From Haematobia irritans (taxonomy: Eukaryota > Arthropoda > Insecta > Diptera > Muscidae): a stretch of DNA of 64,000 nucleotides. The DNA is taken from positions 67,588,891 through 67,652,890 of the forward strand of contig NC_134398.1 of the NCBI RefSeq assembly GCF_050003625.1, written 5' to 3'. The translations under genes and the position numbers were made by a program. Below are positions 1 to 10,261 of the stretch, one piece after another (the stretch's first letter is position 1; each line of letters starts with the position of its first letter). The notes under the pieces were generated by a model, which made no database searches, was not told where the DNA came from, and saw nothing but the letters and a program-made list of their open reading frames with translations.

Positions 1-709
1 AGTGTTTATCGTAAAGGAAACATTTTAATTGGCATGCCTCATAGTTATTTCCAGGGAATTAACGATCGAATAATAGTGTGTTTCACAATTTATCACCCTG
101 TGATCTGTGATCATGGCAAATTTAACAACACCACAAATCCAATTCAACTAAAATATTTAATCAAGATTTTTTAAACGTTCATTAATTACAGCAATTAAAT
201 CGTCAACAACACACATACATTCACTTGGGTGACAGGCGTTATGCGCAAACCGACCACATATTTGAGCTGAGTAGTCAAGAGTAGGTGAAAAGTTAAAAAA
301 AAAAAACTAAATTAAAACCTCGGTCATTTCGTTCTCAGACAAAGGAGAGTAACTGCAAATCAACTGGCCAACACACAAGACGTAAACAATTTAATGAAGA
401 AAAACAAGCCTGTCGAAAAACCAAAGTGTTGCTATAAATAACATATAATTAAGTTCAAAACAAATCATGTCAATATTTGATGCACAGTGTTTTACAAGAA
501 AGCAATTATTTTTATAGAAAGCCAATTGAGGCCACTTATTATAGGCTGTTGTAAATCGATGAGCGGAAATATTTTTTGAGCTCATTCGACCAGTGGTAGT
601 TATTATTATTATTGTTTTCTTTATTAGTATATAATACTTTAAGGTGTTACATAATATACATTTTCACCATTAATTTGACATATTTCTTAAAAAATCTGAA
701 CACATTTTT
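1..709. other. Intergenic, no gene seen
   Basis: A+T-rich DNA with only short open frames that lack codon bias, motifs or splice context. No tRNA-like boxes or terminal repeats are visible. It ends where the DINE-like repeat begins with its TATACCCTCCACCAT end. Confidence 0.5.
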
Positions 710-2406
710 TATACCCTCCACCATAGAATGGGGGTATATTAACTTTGTCATTCCGTTTGTAGCACATCGAAATATTGCTCTAAGACCCCATAAAGTATAT
801 ATATTCTGGGTCGTGGTGAAATTCTAAGTCGATCTGAGAATGTCCGTCCGTCCGTCCATCTGTTGAAATCACGCTAACTTCCGAACGAAACGAGCTATCG
901 ACTTGAAACTTGGCACAAGTAGTTGTTATTGATGTAGGTCGGATGATATTGCAAATGGGCCATATCGGTCCACTTTTACGTATAGCCCCCATATAAACGG
1001 ACCCCCAAATTTGGCTTACCGATCCTCTAAGAGAAGCAAACTTCATCCGATCCGGCTGAAATTTGGTACATGGTGTTAGTATAAGGTCTCTAACAACCAT
1101 GCAAAAATTGGTCCACATCGGTCCATAATTATATATAGCCCCCATATAAACCGATGCCCCGATTTGGCTTGCGGATCCTCTAAGAGAAGCAAATTTCATC
1201 CGATCCGGCTGAAATTTGGTACATGGTGTTAGTATATGATCTCTAATAACCACGCAAAAATTGGTCCACATTGCTCCATAATTATATAGCCCCCATATTA
1301 ACCGATCCCCAGATTTGGCCTCCGGAGCCTCGTGGAAGAGCAAAATTCCACCGATTCGGTTGAAATTTGGTACGTGGTGTTAATATATGGCCTCAAACTT
1401 CCATGCAAAAATTGGTCGAAATCGGTCCATAATTATATATATATATCCCATATAAACCGATCCCCAGATTTGACTTCCGGAGCCCCTTGGAAGAGCAAAA
1501 TTCATCCGATTCGGTTGAAATTTGGTACGTGATGTTAGTATATGATAGTTAACAACCAAGCCAAAAGTGGTCCATATCAGTCCATAATCATATATAGCCC
1601 CCATATAAACCGATTCCGAGATTTGGTTTTGGAGCCACATGGAGGAGCAAATTTCATCCGAGTCAGTTTAAATTTGGTACATTGTGCTAGTATATGGTCG
1701 TTAACAACCATGTCTAACTAGGTCCAATCGGTCTATACACTCAAAAAAAAAGTGAACTCACTATTTCACTAAAGCCAATTTAACTATATTTTAGTTCATG
1801 AACTTATTATATTTGGAGAAAGTTTCATTTACTCTAATAATTTTTTGCGTACGTTAGTTAAATTAACTAAAAGACGAAAAAAAATTATACACACATTAAG
1901 GATATAGATTTAGTAAATTCGTATTTCTCACAAAATAGTTCATAATTTCTTCAAATTTGTAAATTTTACTACAAAAGCGTCCATCATGAACTTCGTATGT
2001 CACTAAAGATATTCTTGCAATTTTGAACTCCAATTTTTTCCTTCATACTACAAAATTTTCTTTAAAAAATTAAAAAAATTATTTATGTCTAAATCACACA
2101 AAAATTGGTCCATATCAAGTTCATAATTGTACCCCCATATTTCAATTCTGGCTCTCTACGTACCGTGCAAAAGTCCACATCGATTCGTAATTATTTTTAG
2201 ACTTACCTATACATACCTTTTTTGCCTTATATATACCACGTATGGACTAACTCACAATTTAGAAAACGATGTTAAGAAGTTTTAAGATACCACAACCCAA
2301 TTAATTCGATTGTGGATGACAGTCTCTCGTAGAAGTTTCTACGCAATCCATGGTGGAGGGTACATAAGATTCGGCCTGGCCGAACTTACGGCCGTATATA
2401 CTTCTT
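710..2406 (+). mobile_element. DINE-1/Helentron-like element, family A (interrupted copy)
   Basis: Starts with TATACCCTCCACCAT and ends with the hairpin TTCGGCCTGGCCGAA just before TATATACTT. The inverse of the first motif (ATGGTGGAGGGTAC) lies near the right end, so the copy has subterminal inverted repeats plus a terminal hairpin. A GTCCGTCCGTCC run follows the left end, then units of about 150 bp carrying ATATAGCCCCCATATAAACC. Known background: fly DINE-1/HINE elements have this layout and a similar GTCCGTCTGTC block. The strand is assigned with the hairpin as the 3' end. Open frames inside come from the repeat units and are not genes. A MITE interrupts it at 1738. Confidence 0.75.
1738..2094 (+). 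mobile_element. TA-flanked MITE, TTAGTTCATG family (right end missing)
   Basis: Begins CACTCAAAAAAAAAGTGAAC directly after a TA inside the DINE-like copy. It contains TTTTAGTTCATGAAC and TTCATTTACTCTAATAATTT. Related copies lie near 14.3-15.7, 29.0-29.5, 38.3-39.1 and 63.5 kb, some ending in the mirror motif TTTTTTTGAGTG followed by TA. The right end is lost and the host repeat resumes at about 2095. No coding capacity. The TA target and CAC...GTG ends suggest the Tc1/mariner group, but no transposase is seen. Confidence 0.6.
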
Positions 2407-3017
2407 TAAAAATTACATTATTTGACTCATTTTTATGTTGTTTGAAAGCTCATTATACAATTGCAATCCTTTATAGAAGAGTGATCGTTGCATGTTAATT
2501 GTTCTTACTCTAAGTAACTGTTGAAAATAAGGCACCAGTTTTGCCAATTTATCGAAATTTTGCCGATTTTTTCTCAAAAAATAGAAAATGAGTAGGTTTC
2601 GATTGACGATATTAGCTCCGTTAGATATTATAAGGAATCCTTTATTTTAGTTCATGAAAGCCAATCTTTAAACTAAGAGTTAACACAGAAAGAAAAATTA
2701 ACATATTAAGAAAGATTATGCAACTTAAATCTTAAGACACGCAATTTATATAATATTATGGACAAATTTCATTGAAGTAAAAACATTTTAGTCAAAAGAA
2801 AGTTCATAATCTTTGCATTAAATTTTTTCTTATTTCAAGTCGCATTTCTTTGAAGTAAGTTTAACTTTCCTTAAAGTAAAGAAAAACATTGATTTAAAGA
2901 TATAATCATTAGATTAACTGAGATACTGAATCTTGGGATTGGAGATAAAAGAGCTTTAAATATAGGCTAGAAATTACTTTGATGATCCTGCATTTTTGGA
3001 TTTGGCCTTTTTTTGAA
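2407..3017. other. Intergenic, no gene seen
   Basis: A+T-rich sequence with weak similarity to the AAAGTTCATAA-containing MITE sequences elsewhere in the window. No open frame of note and no recognisable element ends. Confidence 0.4.
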
Positions 3018-3446
3018 ATTTCTTATACCCTTCACCATTCCGTTTGTAACACATCGAAATATTGGTCTACGACCCCATAAAGTATATTCGGGGTCGTGGT
3101 GAAATTCTTAGTCGATCTAGTGATGTCCGTCCATCTGTTGATATATCGCTAACTTACGAAAGAAATAAGCAATTGACCTGAATATTGGCACAAGTAGTTG
3201 TCATTGATGTAGGTCGGATGCTAATGCAAACCGGACACTTCTACGTATAGCCACCATATAAACCTTGCGGGGTTGAAACTTGGTACGTGAGGTAAGCGTT
3301 GACCTCTAACAATCATGCAAAAATGGGTCCACATCGGTCCATAATTAAATATAGCCCTCGTATAAACTCCAGATTTGGCTTGCGGATCCTCTTGTAGGAA
3401 AAAATATCATCCGATCCGGTTTAAATTTGCTACGTGGTGTTAAAGT
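3018..3446 (+). mobile_element. DINE-like family A fragment
   Basis: Shows the TATACCCTTCACCA end, the ACCCCATAAAGTATAT block, a GTCCGTCC remnant, the GCACAAGTAGTTG segment and part of one central unit. It stops near 3440, so the hairpin end is missing. It is more diverged than the copies at 28.9 and 41.0 kb. Confidence 0.65.
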
Positions 3447-3448
3447 GG

Positions 3449-3495
3449 CAGCCCGATTAAGTTTCAGGTTGACTATTCAGTCCATTGTGATGTAT
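3449..3495 (-). repeat. SINE 3'-end fragment
   Basis: A diverged match to the 3' part of the CCTAA-tailed SINE (GGCAGCCCGAT, GACTATTCAGTCCATTGTGA). The tRNA-like head is absent. Confidence 0.45.
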
Positions 3496-3546
3496 TATAT
3501 ATGGGCACTTCTAGTTTTAACCACTCGATTATTTTCTTCTATTGAA

Positions 3547-3775
3547 CTAACCAGATTGTTCCAAAAACATTAGCAGGCTGCTTAAGTTTACGTTTTCCAG
3601 GTCCGCCAGTAATCTAAAGCAATATGCCCATAAAATTCGCTCACACAAGTGGTGTTTAATTGATTCCTTTTCCTCCGCATCATTACAGCTCATACAGTAG
3701 TCATTATACTTCGCGCCAATATTTTTTGCAAAATTGATTGGTGTCGTTCCAACCCTTGCAATTCTCACATCGAAC
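3547..3775 (-). pseudogene. Non-LTR retrotransposon ORF2 tail (zinc-knuckle region)
   Basis: Minus-strand frame of about 73 codons with YNDYCMSCNDAEEKESIKHH followed by LCE and a FLEQSG tail. This CxxC...HxxxC arrangement after an RNase H domain is typical of I-type and related insect LINEs. The upstream RT and RNase H are not here; matching parts lie at 6.8-9.1 kb on the same strand. The frame is cut off and cannot encode a working enzyme. It abuts and partly overlaps the plus-strand gene fragment that follows, and the exact boundary is not resolved. Confidence 0.6.
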
Positions 3776-4412
3776 AGCCTTCTTACGCGGTAAGAGCTTG
3801 CAGGTAGCCAGAGTCATACCAACAGATTCTATAGACGACAAATTTGAAAAACTTTTCATTTATCTAAAAGCTCGCAAAAAGGATATTCGGGATGGTTGCA
3901 TTAAATCACTTGTCAAGGATTTAGAGGAAAATAGAAATGAAGAAGGTAATAATTCAAGTAAATATTTTTAAAATGTTCCTTTAATACATTTTTACTCACA
4001 GGTGGTGAAAACACTTCCCTAAAAATTTTATGGTCCTTGCATTTTACTCTATTTCCTACAAAGAGATATGTGAGACGAACTATTGACGGAAAAAAGGAAA
4101 TGGCGTGGTATTCATTGCGAGATTCTCAAGAATGTTTCATATTTATTGCAAAAACCATCCAATCGTTAGAAGACTACATCGAATTTCGGAAGAATAAAGC
4201 TGAACCCATACAACCCTTCATACTTGCAATTGGTGACCCAAACGCTATTAAGGTAGAAGAATGCTTTGTGTACTTAGATGGTGAGTTGATAAAAATCAAT
4301 AGTTTTCGGAGAGCAGTAGATATTTGTTTTAAGTGCTACCATATTTTTAATGTTCAATACTCGGAGGCTTCACACCCGTTTTGGATGTTTGTAGAAATGT
4401 TTTTTTATAATA

Positions 4413-5345
4413 AAGGGTGATTTGTTAAGAGCTTGATAACTTTTTTTTTAAAAAAAACGCATAAAATTTGCAAAATCTCATCGGTTCTTTATTTGAAACG
4501 TTAGATTGGTCCATGACATTTACTTTTTGAAGATAATTTCATTTAAATATTGACCGCGGCTGCGTCTTAGGTGGTCCATTCGGAAAGTCCAATTTTGGGC
4601 AACTTTTTCGAGCATTTCGGCCGGAATAGCCCGAATTTCTTCGGAAATGTTGTCTTCCAAAGCTGGAATAGTTGCTGACTTATTTCTGTAGACTTTAGAC
4701 TTGACGTAGCCCCACAAAAAATAGTCTAAAGGCGTCAAATCGCATGATCTTGGTGGCCAACTTACCGGTCCATTTCTTGAGATGAATTGTTCTCCGAAGT
4801 TTTCCCTCAAAATGGACATAGAATCGCGAGCTGTGTGGCATGTAGCGCCATCTTGTTGAAACCACATGTCAACCAAGTTCAGTTCTTCCATTTTTGGCAA
4901 CAAAAAGTTTGTTAGCATCGAACGATAGCGATCGCCATTCACCGTAACGTTGCGTCCAACAGCATCTTTGAAAAAATACGGTCCAATGATTCCACCAGCG
5001 TACAAACCACACCAAACAGTGCATTTTTCGGGATGCATGGGCAGTTCTTGAACGGCTTCTGGTTGCTCTTCACTCCAAATGCGGCAATTTTGCTTATTTA
5101 CGTAGCCATTCAACCAGAAATGAGCCTCATCGCTGAACAAAATTTGTCGATAAAAAAGCGGATCTTCTGCCACTGATTTTGGTAATCAAATTCAATGATT
5201 TGCAAGCGTTGCTCGTTAGTAAGTCTATTCATGATGAAATGTCAAAGCATACTGAGCATCTTTCTCTTTGACACCATGTCTGAAATCCCACGTGATCTGT
5301 CAAATACTAATGCATGAAAATCCTAACCTCAAAAGAATCACCCTT
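4413..5345 (-). mobile_element. DD41D (rosa-like) Tc1/mariner element, copy 1, internally deleted
   Basis: Bounded by TA at 4411-4412 and 5346-5347. Imperfect inverted ends start AAGGGTGATT on both sides. The length is 933 bp, well short of the roughly 1.3 kb needed for a full transposase. It carries the C-terminal two thirds of a transposase on the minus strand. The element lies inside the last exon of the SAMD3-like fragment. Copy 2 is at 20265-21197. Confidence 0.9.
4520..5173 (-). pseudogene. DD41D transposase, N-terminally deleted
   Basis: 217 codons of an IS630/Tc1/mariner DDE/D transposase. The catalytic acids are visible as D15 (ILFSDEAH), D108 (FQQDGATCH) and D150 (LTPLDYFLWG). There are 41 residues between the last two, which places it in the DD41D (rosa) group rather than mariner DD34D or Tc1 DD34E. 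The helix-turn-helix DNA-binding region is lost. Upstream, about 60 nt of the original start region (an ATG near 5232) remain but are joined out of frame at the deletion. The frame itself opens with GTG, so no natural start exists. The catalytic core looks intact, but the protein could not recognise DNA ends. Confidence 0.85.
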
Positions 5346-5412
5346 TATTAATAAAGATGGGCCAAAGAATGGTAAGGTTGAAATTGTAATTGGTCAAATA
5401 AAGTCACAATAG

Positions 5413-5456
5413 TGATAATATTTTAGGTTTGTGGTAGTTTTCTTTAATATAAAAAA
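5413..5456. other. Short spacer before tandem repeats
   Basis: Leads from the end of the SAMD3-like fragment into the tandem-repeat block. No feature recognised. Confidence 0.3.
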
Positions 5457-6110
5457 TGTGTGTCGTCAAAAAAGAAATGATTTAATCATTTAAAATGATT
5501 TTATCACAAAAATGTAAATTTTGGTTTATTTTATAGCTAACATGCAACAATGAGCTAAATATCAAAATAACCAAAAATACAACTCTACTATGAATTAAAT
5601 TTATATTTTTTTTACAAAATCAAACATTTTCTATAAATCAATGTCTGCCGTCGTTACAAAAAGTAATGTTTAATTATTTGAAATGATTAAATCATAAAAA
5701 TGTGAATATTAATTTATTTTATAACTAACGTGCAAGAATGAGCTACATATTTTGCTCTTTACCTTATATTAAAATTACTTGTTATACCAAAATAATAAAA
5801 TAATCAAAAATACAACTCTACTATGAATTAAATTTATTTTTACAAAATCAAAATTTTTCTATAAATTGTCAATGTGTGCCGTCGTTACAAAAAATAATGA
5901 TTTAATTATCTACAATGATTTAATAAAAAAATAAAAATGTGAATTTTAACTTATTTTATAACTAGCGTGAAAGAATGAGCTAATATTTTCATGTTTTATT
6001 TTATATTAAAAATACTTAATACGCCAAAATAATAAAATGACCAAAAATACAACCCTACTATGAATTAAATTTATATTTATTTTTACAAAATCAAAAATTA
6101 CCAATTACAT
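5457..6110. repeat. Tandem repeat, three diverged units of about 184-231 bp
   Basis: Units start at about 5457, 5641 and 5872 with TGTGTGTCGTC, TGTCTGCCGTCGTTAC or TGTGTGCCGTCGTTAC. Each contains ATGATTTAAT, AATGAGCTA and ACTATGAATTAAATTTAT in the same order. Spacing is 184 then 231 bp, because the second unit contains an extra segment. No coding potential. Confidence 0.8.
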
Positions 6111-6301
6111 TGTGAATCTCAAAAAAAAAATCAAATATCTGTTTATTTGAATCAAAACATTCTCTCATTGGTATGACAAATTTTATATACGTACTTATTT
6201 TTTTACTGTACCTTATTTCAAGTAAATAAAACATGTCAAAACATGAAACAATGTAGTTATTCATTAAAAGTGTCTTATAATATATTTTCGATATTCAATT
6301 T

Positions 6302-6347
6302 ATCAATTTGATGTAATCTATAAAGGTATAGATTACATCAAATTGAT
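6302..6347. repeat. Perfect 21-bp-arm hairpin
   Basis: Positions 6302-6322 are exactly complementary to 6327-6347 around the loop AAGG. The core arm reads CAATTTGATGTAATCTATA. The right arm is also the first unit of the following 22-bp array, so the hairpin looks like an inverted duplication of one array unit. Confidence 0.9.
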
Positions 6348-6503
6348 GAATATCTTGCATCAAATTGATGAATCGATGACATCAAAATTATGAATGGGTT
6401 ACATCAAATTTGTGAATCGATTACATCAAATTAATGAAAGGAATTCATCAAATTGATGAATGTCTTACGTCACATCGATGAATGGATTACATCGAATTTA
6501 CGG
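6331..6503. repeat. 22-bp minisatellite, about 8 units
   Basis: Units of the form GATTACATCAAATTGATGAA recur every 21-23 bp. From 6331 to 6484 the spacing equals seven units of 22 bp, and a partial eighth follows. Each unit has the internal near-palindrome CATCAAATTGATG. Confidence 0.85.
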
Positions 6504-6780
6504 AAAACTTTCATCCCTGCGACGACCGCGATTGTAGCGATGATGAAGCCGAATTATAATATTGAATAATTTCGTCATACCAGGGATGAAGCAAAATACT
6601 CACATATACGAAAAAAAGTAATCGAATAGATGAAATCTCTTCATAAACATAATTTCAATTCATCGTCATGATGAAAAAATTGTCAATGGGATGAAATGTT
6701 ACGTTAGCTCATTTTTGACGAAGAATTCGTCACCGTGACGTAAAAATTCATCCTCATGACGTACCTTTTCCTTTCAGTGT
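6504..6780. repeat. Element end with GATGAA/TTCATC motifs
   Basis: Continues the array with scattered CATGATGA, TCGTCAxxxTGACG and TTCATCCCTG / CAGGGATGAA pairs, and ends TTTCAGTGTA, a terminus resembling those of the TA-flanked MITEs here. It abuts LINE sequence at 6781, so this is probably one end of an inserted element whose other end I cannot fix. Confidence 0.4.
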
Positions 6781-6944
6781 AGTTCGCCTGAAATATGTAA
6801 GGTAGTTCCCAGCCTATGAGTTAGCAATCATCCGCTTTGCAGTTCCCCGGTATGTTCCTATGGCCAGGCACCCATATTAGGTGAATATTGCACTGCTCAG
6901 CCATCTCGTTGAGAGTTTGCACAGTTTTCGAGTTAAGGAGCACA
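6781..6944 (-). pseudogene. LINE RNase H fragment, copy A
   Basis: Minus-strand translation includes TVQTLNEMAEQCNIHLIWV followed by PGHRNIPGNCKADD, the end of an RNase H domain from an I-type or related LINE. It is a 164-bp direct repeat of 7327-7490 with only a couple of mismatches. It is fused to the duplicated zinc-knuckle tail, giving a short chimeric frame. Confidence 0.75.
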
Positions 6945-7327
6945 ATTGATTCCTTTTCCTCCGCATCATTACAGCTCATACAGTAGTCATTATACTTCGC
7001 GCCAATATTTTTTGCAAAATTGATTGGTGTCGTTCCAACCCTTGCAATTCTCACATCGAACAGCCTTCTTACGCGGTAAGAGCTTGCAGGTAGCCAGAGT
7101 CATACCAACAGATTCTATAGACGACAAATTTGAAAAACTTTTCATTTATCTAAAAGCTCGCAAAAAGGATATTCGGGATGGTTGCATTAAATCACTTGTC
7201 AAGGATTTAGAGGAAAATAGAAATGAAGAAGGTAATAATTCAAGTAAATATTTTTAAAATGTTCCTTTAATACATTTTTACTCACAGGTGGTGAAAACAC
7301 TTCCCTAAAAATTTTATGGTCCTTGCA
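6944..7327 (+). repeat. 384-bp duplicate of 3658-4041
   Basis: Matches 3658-4041 with a constant offset of 3,286 bp and no difference that I could find. It carries the LINE zinc-knuckle piece, the first SAMD3-like exon, the 56-nt intron and the first 40 nt of the next exon. It is flanked by the two 164-bp RNase H repeats. The splice donor and acceptor are kept, so the copy was made from DNA and not from spliced RNA. Confidence 0.85.
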
Positions 7328-7595
7328 GTTCCCCTGAAATATGTAAGGTAGTTCCCAGCCTATGAGTTAGCAATCATCCGCTTTGCAGTTCTCCGGTATG
7401 TTCCTATGGCCAGGCACCCATATTAGGTGAATATTGCACTGCTCAGCCATCTCGTTGAGAGTTTGCACAGTTTTCGAGTTAAGGAGCACAGAATCCAAGG
7501 ATTTTAGTGCAGGTTGACTGTCTGAGTATTTATTAGTGCCAACATTTGTTGGAACATTACTTCTCAGCCAATTCGCCACCTCGCCATGACATTAA
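7327..7595 (-). pseudogene. LINE RNase H fragment, copy B
   Basis: Encodes about 70 residues ending in the same RNase H motif as copy A (IHLIWVPGHRNIPENC) and extends further upstream (NKYSDSQPALKSL, the region around a catalytic Asp). It is interrupted at 7592 by a TTAA-flanked MITE; the RT part resumes at 8617 on the same strand. Confidence 0.75.
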
Positions 7596-8616
7596 CCCTT
7601 TCGACCCCGAATTTTATAAGTATCGCCAATTTTTTTTTTACTTTGAGTGATGTTGAAGTCATTTAAGAAGCGTCTAGCCAAAATTTCGGGTCGCCACGCC
7701 CATTCGTTTAGGAAATTTCTCGTGACTCACGCCATTGAAATCTTAAGCGTGATTAAATAAGTAAAGGTGATTAAAATCGGTGAGCTTGAATTTAATCGTG
7801 AATTTTTTCGTGATTGTGACTGTTTTACCGTTAGTGTGAATTTTATCGTGAACATGAATTTTATCGTTAACGTGAATTTCATCTTGAGCGTGAGTTGGAT
7901 CGTCAAAGTAAATTTTTATGGGGAGCGTGATTTCGGAGAAATTTTACTCACTCACAATCACGAATACAATTTGATTTTTACTCACGCTCACGCGCCACAC
8001 ATTTTTCTTTAGTCCCCTTCACGCACATTCACGAGATTTCGTTTAAATTTCATTCACGGCTTCGCGTGAATCACGCGTGACTCACGAAAATGTTTTTTTT
8101 TTGTCAATGTCATGTCAATTTATCTGGCGTTGTAAAAAACCAAAGTATTATAAAGCGCCAATATTCGTGCTAATCCACTAGTATGTTGCCAAGAAGTGGC
8201 TTCCTCCCTTTTTACGATTCCTTCCAAATTCCCTACTGCACTGCAGATATGTTTTTCACATCATCGCCGCATTTCTCGTCACTGGGACATCCGAATCGAA
8301 GTTCAAAATTTTTTCAAAATCATTGTTTTTCAAACCTTTTTTCTCCAGGTCTTAACATATGTCCAAAAATATGTAATTTTACTATCACAATTGCCCAAAG
8401 TTGCCCACAGGCAAGTTTTCAATTTTGAAAATTTCTCATCTGTTGTTTTTTTGCAATTCTAAGATTTGACTTCCAGAAATATTTTATTTGACATGTACTA
8501 CAATAGATTTAACAAACACTTTCAACATTTTAGTTGTAATTTTTGAAAAAAGTCACATGTATAAAAACATCTTTTTACATTTTTTAAACTTTTTTTAAAC
8601 TTTAGGGTCGAAAGGG
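7596..8616. mobile_element. piggyBac-like MITE, 1,021 bp
   Basis: Flanked by TTAA at 7592-7595 and 8617-8620. The ends are inverted repeats CCCTTTCGACCC / GGGTCGAAAGGG. TTAA targets and CCC-starting ends are the hallmarks of the piggyBac superfamily. No transposase frame is present. The two sides are one LINE gene, which confirms the insertion. The two overlapping 80-90-codon frames near 8.2-8.4 kb show no motif. Confidence 0.85.
7740..8095. repeat. CGTGAAT/ATTCACG motif array inside the MITE
   Basis: Many copies of CGTGAATTTTATCGTGAA-like words in the left half and the reverse complement (ACTCACG, TTCACG) in the right half, meeting near 7945 and ending with CGTGAATCACGCGTGACTCA. The array is thus a loose inverted arrangement. 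Confidence 0.7.
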
Positions 8617-8620
8617 TTAA

Positions 8621-9112
8621 GGGAATCTTTTCCTGTCTTACTTAATGCACCTGAGATACACAAGCAAGCTATACGCTGAACTTTATCTAAACCTGTCGGG
8701 TGCTGAAGTGCCGGCCACCAGACTACAACGCCATATAGCATTATAGGTCTAAATACTGTCGTGTATAGCCAATGCACAATTTTCGGTTTTAGTCCCCACT
8801 TTTTTCCTATTGCCTTTTTACACGAGTACAAAGCTACCGTTGCTGTTTTCGACCTTTCTTCAATATTAAGCTTAAAGTTCAGCTTCCTGTCCAAAATAAC
8901 GCAAAGGTATTTTGCACACTCACCAAAGTGAATTTCAGTATCCCCTAAGGATATGGGCTTAACCGTGGGAGTTTTGCGACTTTTGCAGTGCATGACTAGT
9001 TCTGTCTTTGCAGGATTTACCCCAAGGCCATTCTCTTTCGCCCATTTCTCAGTCATCCGGAGGGCTTTCTGTATAATATCTCTGATTGTGGATGGGAAAT
9101 TGGTATCTACAA
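8621..9112 (-). pseudogene. LINE reverse transcriptase C-terminal fragment
   Basis: About 153 codons covering the RT thumb and linker: GECAKYLCVILDRKLNFKL, then WGLKPKIVHWLYTTVFRPIM and a QRIACLCISGAL block. This is standard for I/R1/LOA-type insect LINEs; I cannot choose the clade. The palm with the YxDD motif lies beyond the truncation at about 9112, where DINE-like sequence starts. A piece of the same family sits inside a hAT-like element at 33943-34143. Confidence 0.8.
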
Positions 9113-10261
9113 ATCATGCAAAAATTAGTCGAAATCGGTATATAATTATATATAGCCACCAAATAAATCCTTCCCCAGATTTTCTACGCTTCCTGGAGGT
9201 CCAAACTTCATCCGATCCGTTTGAAATTTGGTACGTGGTGTTAATCCATGGCTTTTAACAACCATGCAAATACTGCTTCATATCGGTTCAAAATGATATA
9301 TAGCCCCATATTAACCGATCCCCAGATTTTATTTTCTGCGCTTCCTATAAGTGCAAATTATTGAAATTTGGTACATGTCGTTGGTATATTGCTTCTAACA
9401 ACCATGCAAAAATTGGTTCATATCGGTCTATAATTATATATAGCACTCATATAAACCGATCCAAGATTTGACTTCCCGCTCTTCCTGCAGATGCAAATTT
9501 CATCATATCTGGTTAAAATGTGGCCTCCTAAAATGCAAAAATTGGTTCATACAGATTCATTATTATTTATAGAATTCTATATATACACAGATCAAGATCT
9601 TAGTTATCTTATATAAATAATTAATCTGACAATTTGCCTGATATTGGAATTCTAAAGGTATTTGAGACCATAAATACGTGTGCCGAAAATGGTGTGTATC
9701 GGTTCATGTTTTAGTATATCTCTCATATAGACCGATATATTGCCTTTATTTCTTGGGCTTGTAGAAACCGTAGTTTTTATCGAATTTGCCTGAAAAATGA
9801 AATCAACAGGTATTTTAGGACCATAAAGAAGTGCACCGAAAATGGTGTGTATCGGTCAACGTTATAGTATAGATGTGTACCGGTCCATGTTTTACTTTTT
9901 GGACTTCTAGAAACCGTAGTTTTTGTCCAATTTGCCTGAAATTTAATATCTGGAGGTTTTAAAAACTATACATAAATGTGTGCAAGAAGTGGCGTACATC
10001 GGTCTAGGGTTTGGTATAGACCGATCTCCTGATTTTATTTCTTGGGCTTCTAGAAACCGTAGTGTTTATCCAATTTGCCGGGAAATCGGAAATGTAGATG
10101 TTTTTAGGACTATATAGATGAGCTGGCTATATTGTGTATCGGCACAGTTCTAGATTCTAGAACTACAATTAGATGTGCTGAATATTGTGTGTACCCATTT
10201 GTCTGAAATTGTAAATATACTGGTATTTCAGATCCGGCCCGGCCGCACGTATGGCTGTATA
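9113..10261 (+). mobile_element. DINE-like element, mosaic of A-type and C-type units
   Basis: Left part has family A units (TATAGCCCCCATATTAACC-like). The right part has units with GGGCTTCTAGAAACCGTAG and TTTGCCTGAAAT, as at 62-64 kb. It ends with GGCCCGGCCGCACGTATGGC, a diverged version of the terminal hairpin. The left end was lost at the LINE junction. Confidence 0.65.

Larger units (their letters stand above)
3800..5412 (+). pseudogene. Two-exon gene fragment, SAMD3-like C-terminal region, split by a DD41D element
   Basis: The first visible exon encodes IDDKFEKLFIYLKARKKD and ends NRNEE. A 56-nt intron (3946-4001; GTAATA...TTTTACTCACAG) follows, and joining across it keeps the frame. 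The second exon encodes about 136 residues including YVRRTIDGKKEMAWYSL and SFRRAVDICFKCYHIFNVQY. At 4411 it is interrupted by a 933-bp DD41D transposon. If the element and one TA are ignored, the frame runs on at 5348 as INKDGPKNGKVEIV to a stop at about 5409, just after an AATAAA. The pattern resembles the conserved C-terminus of insect proteins annotated as SAMD3-like; that is from memory and weak. The 5' part is missing, because LINE sequence lies upstream. Its first exon is duplicated at 6944-7327. Confidence 0.55.

Noticed and set aside
5457..6503. CRISPR-like array
   Set aside because: Repeats are contiguous or nearly so, without unique spacers, and the genome is eukaryotic.
8183..8462. 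Two overlapping 80-90-codon frames
   Set aside because: They lie within the piggyBac-like MITE, overlap each other in different frames and show no motif.
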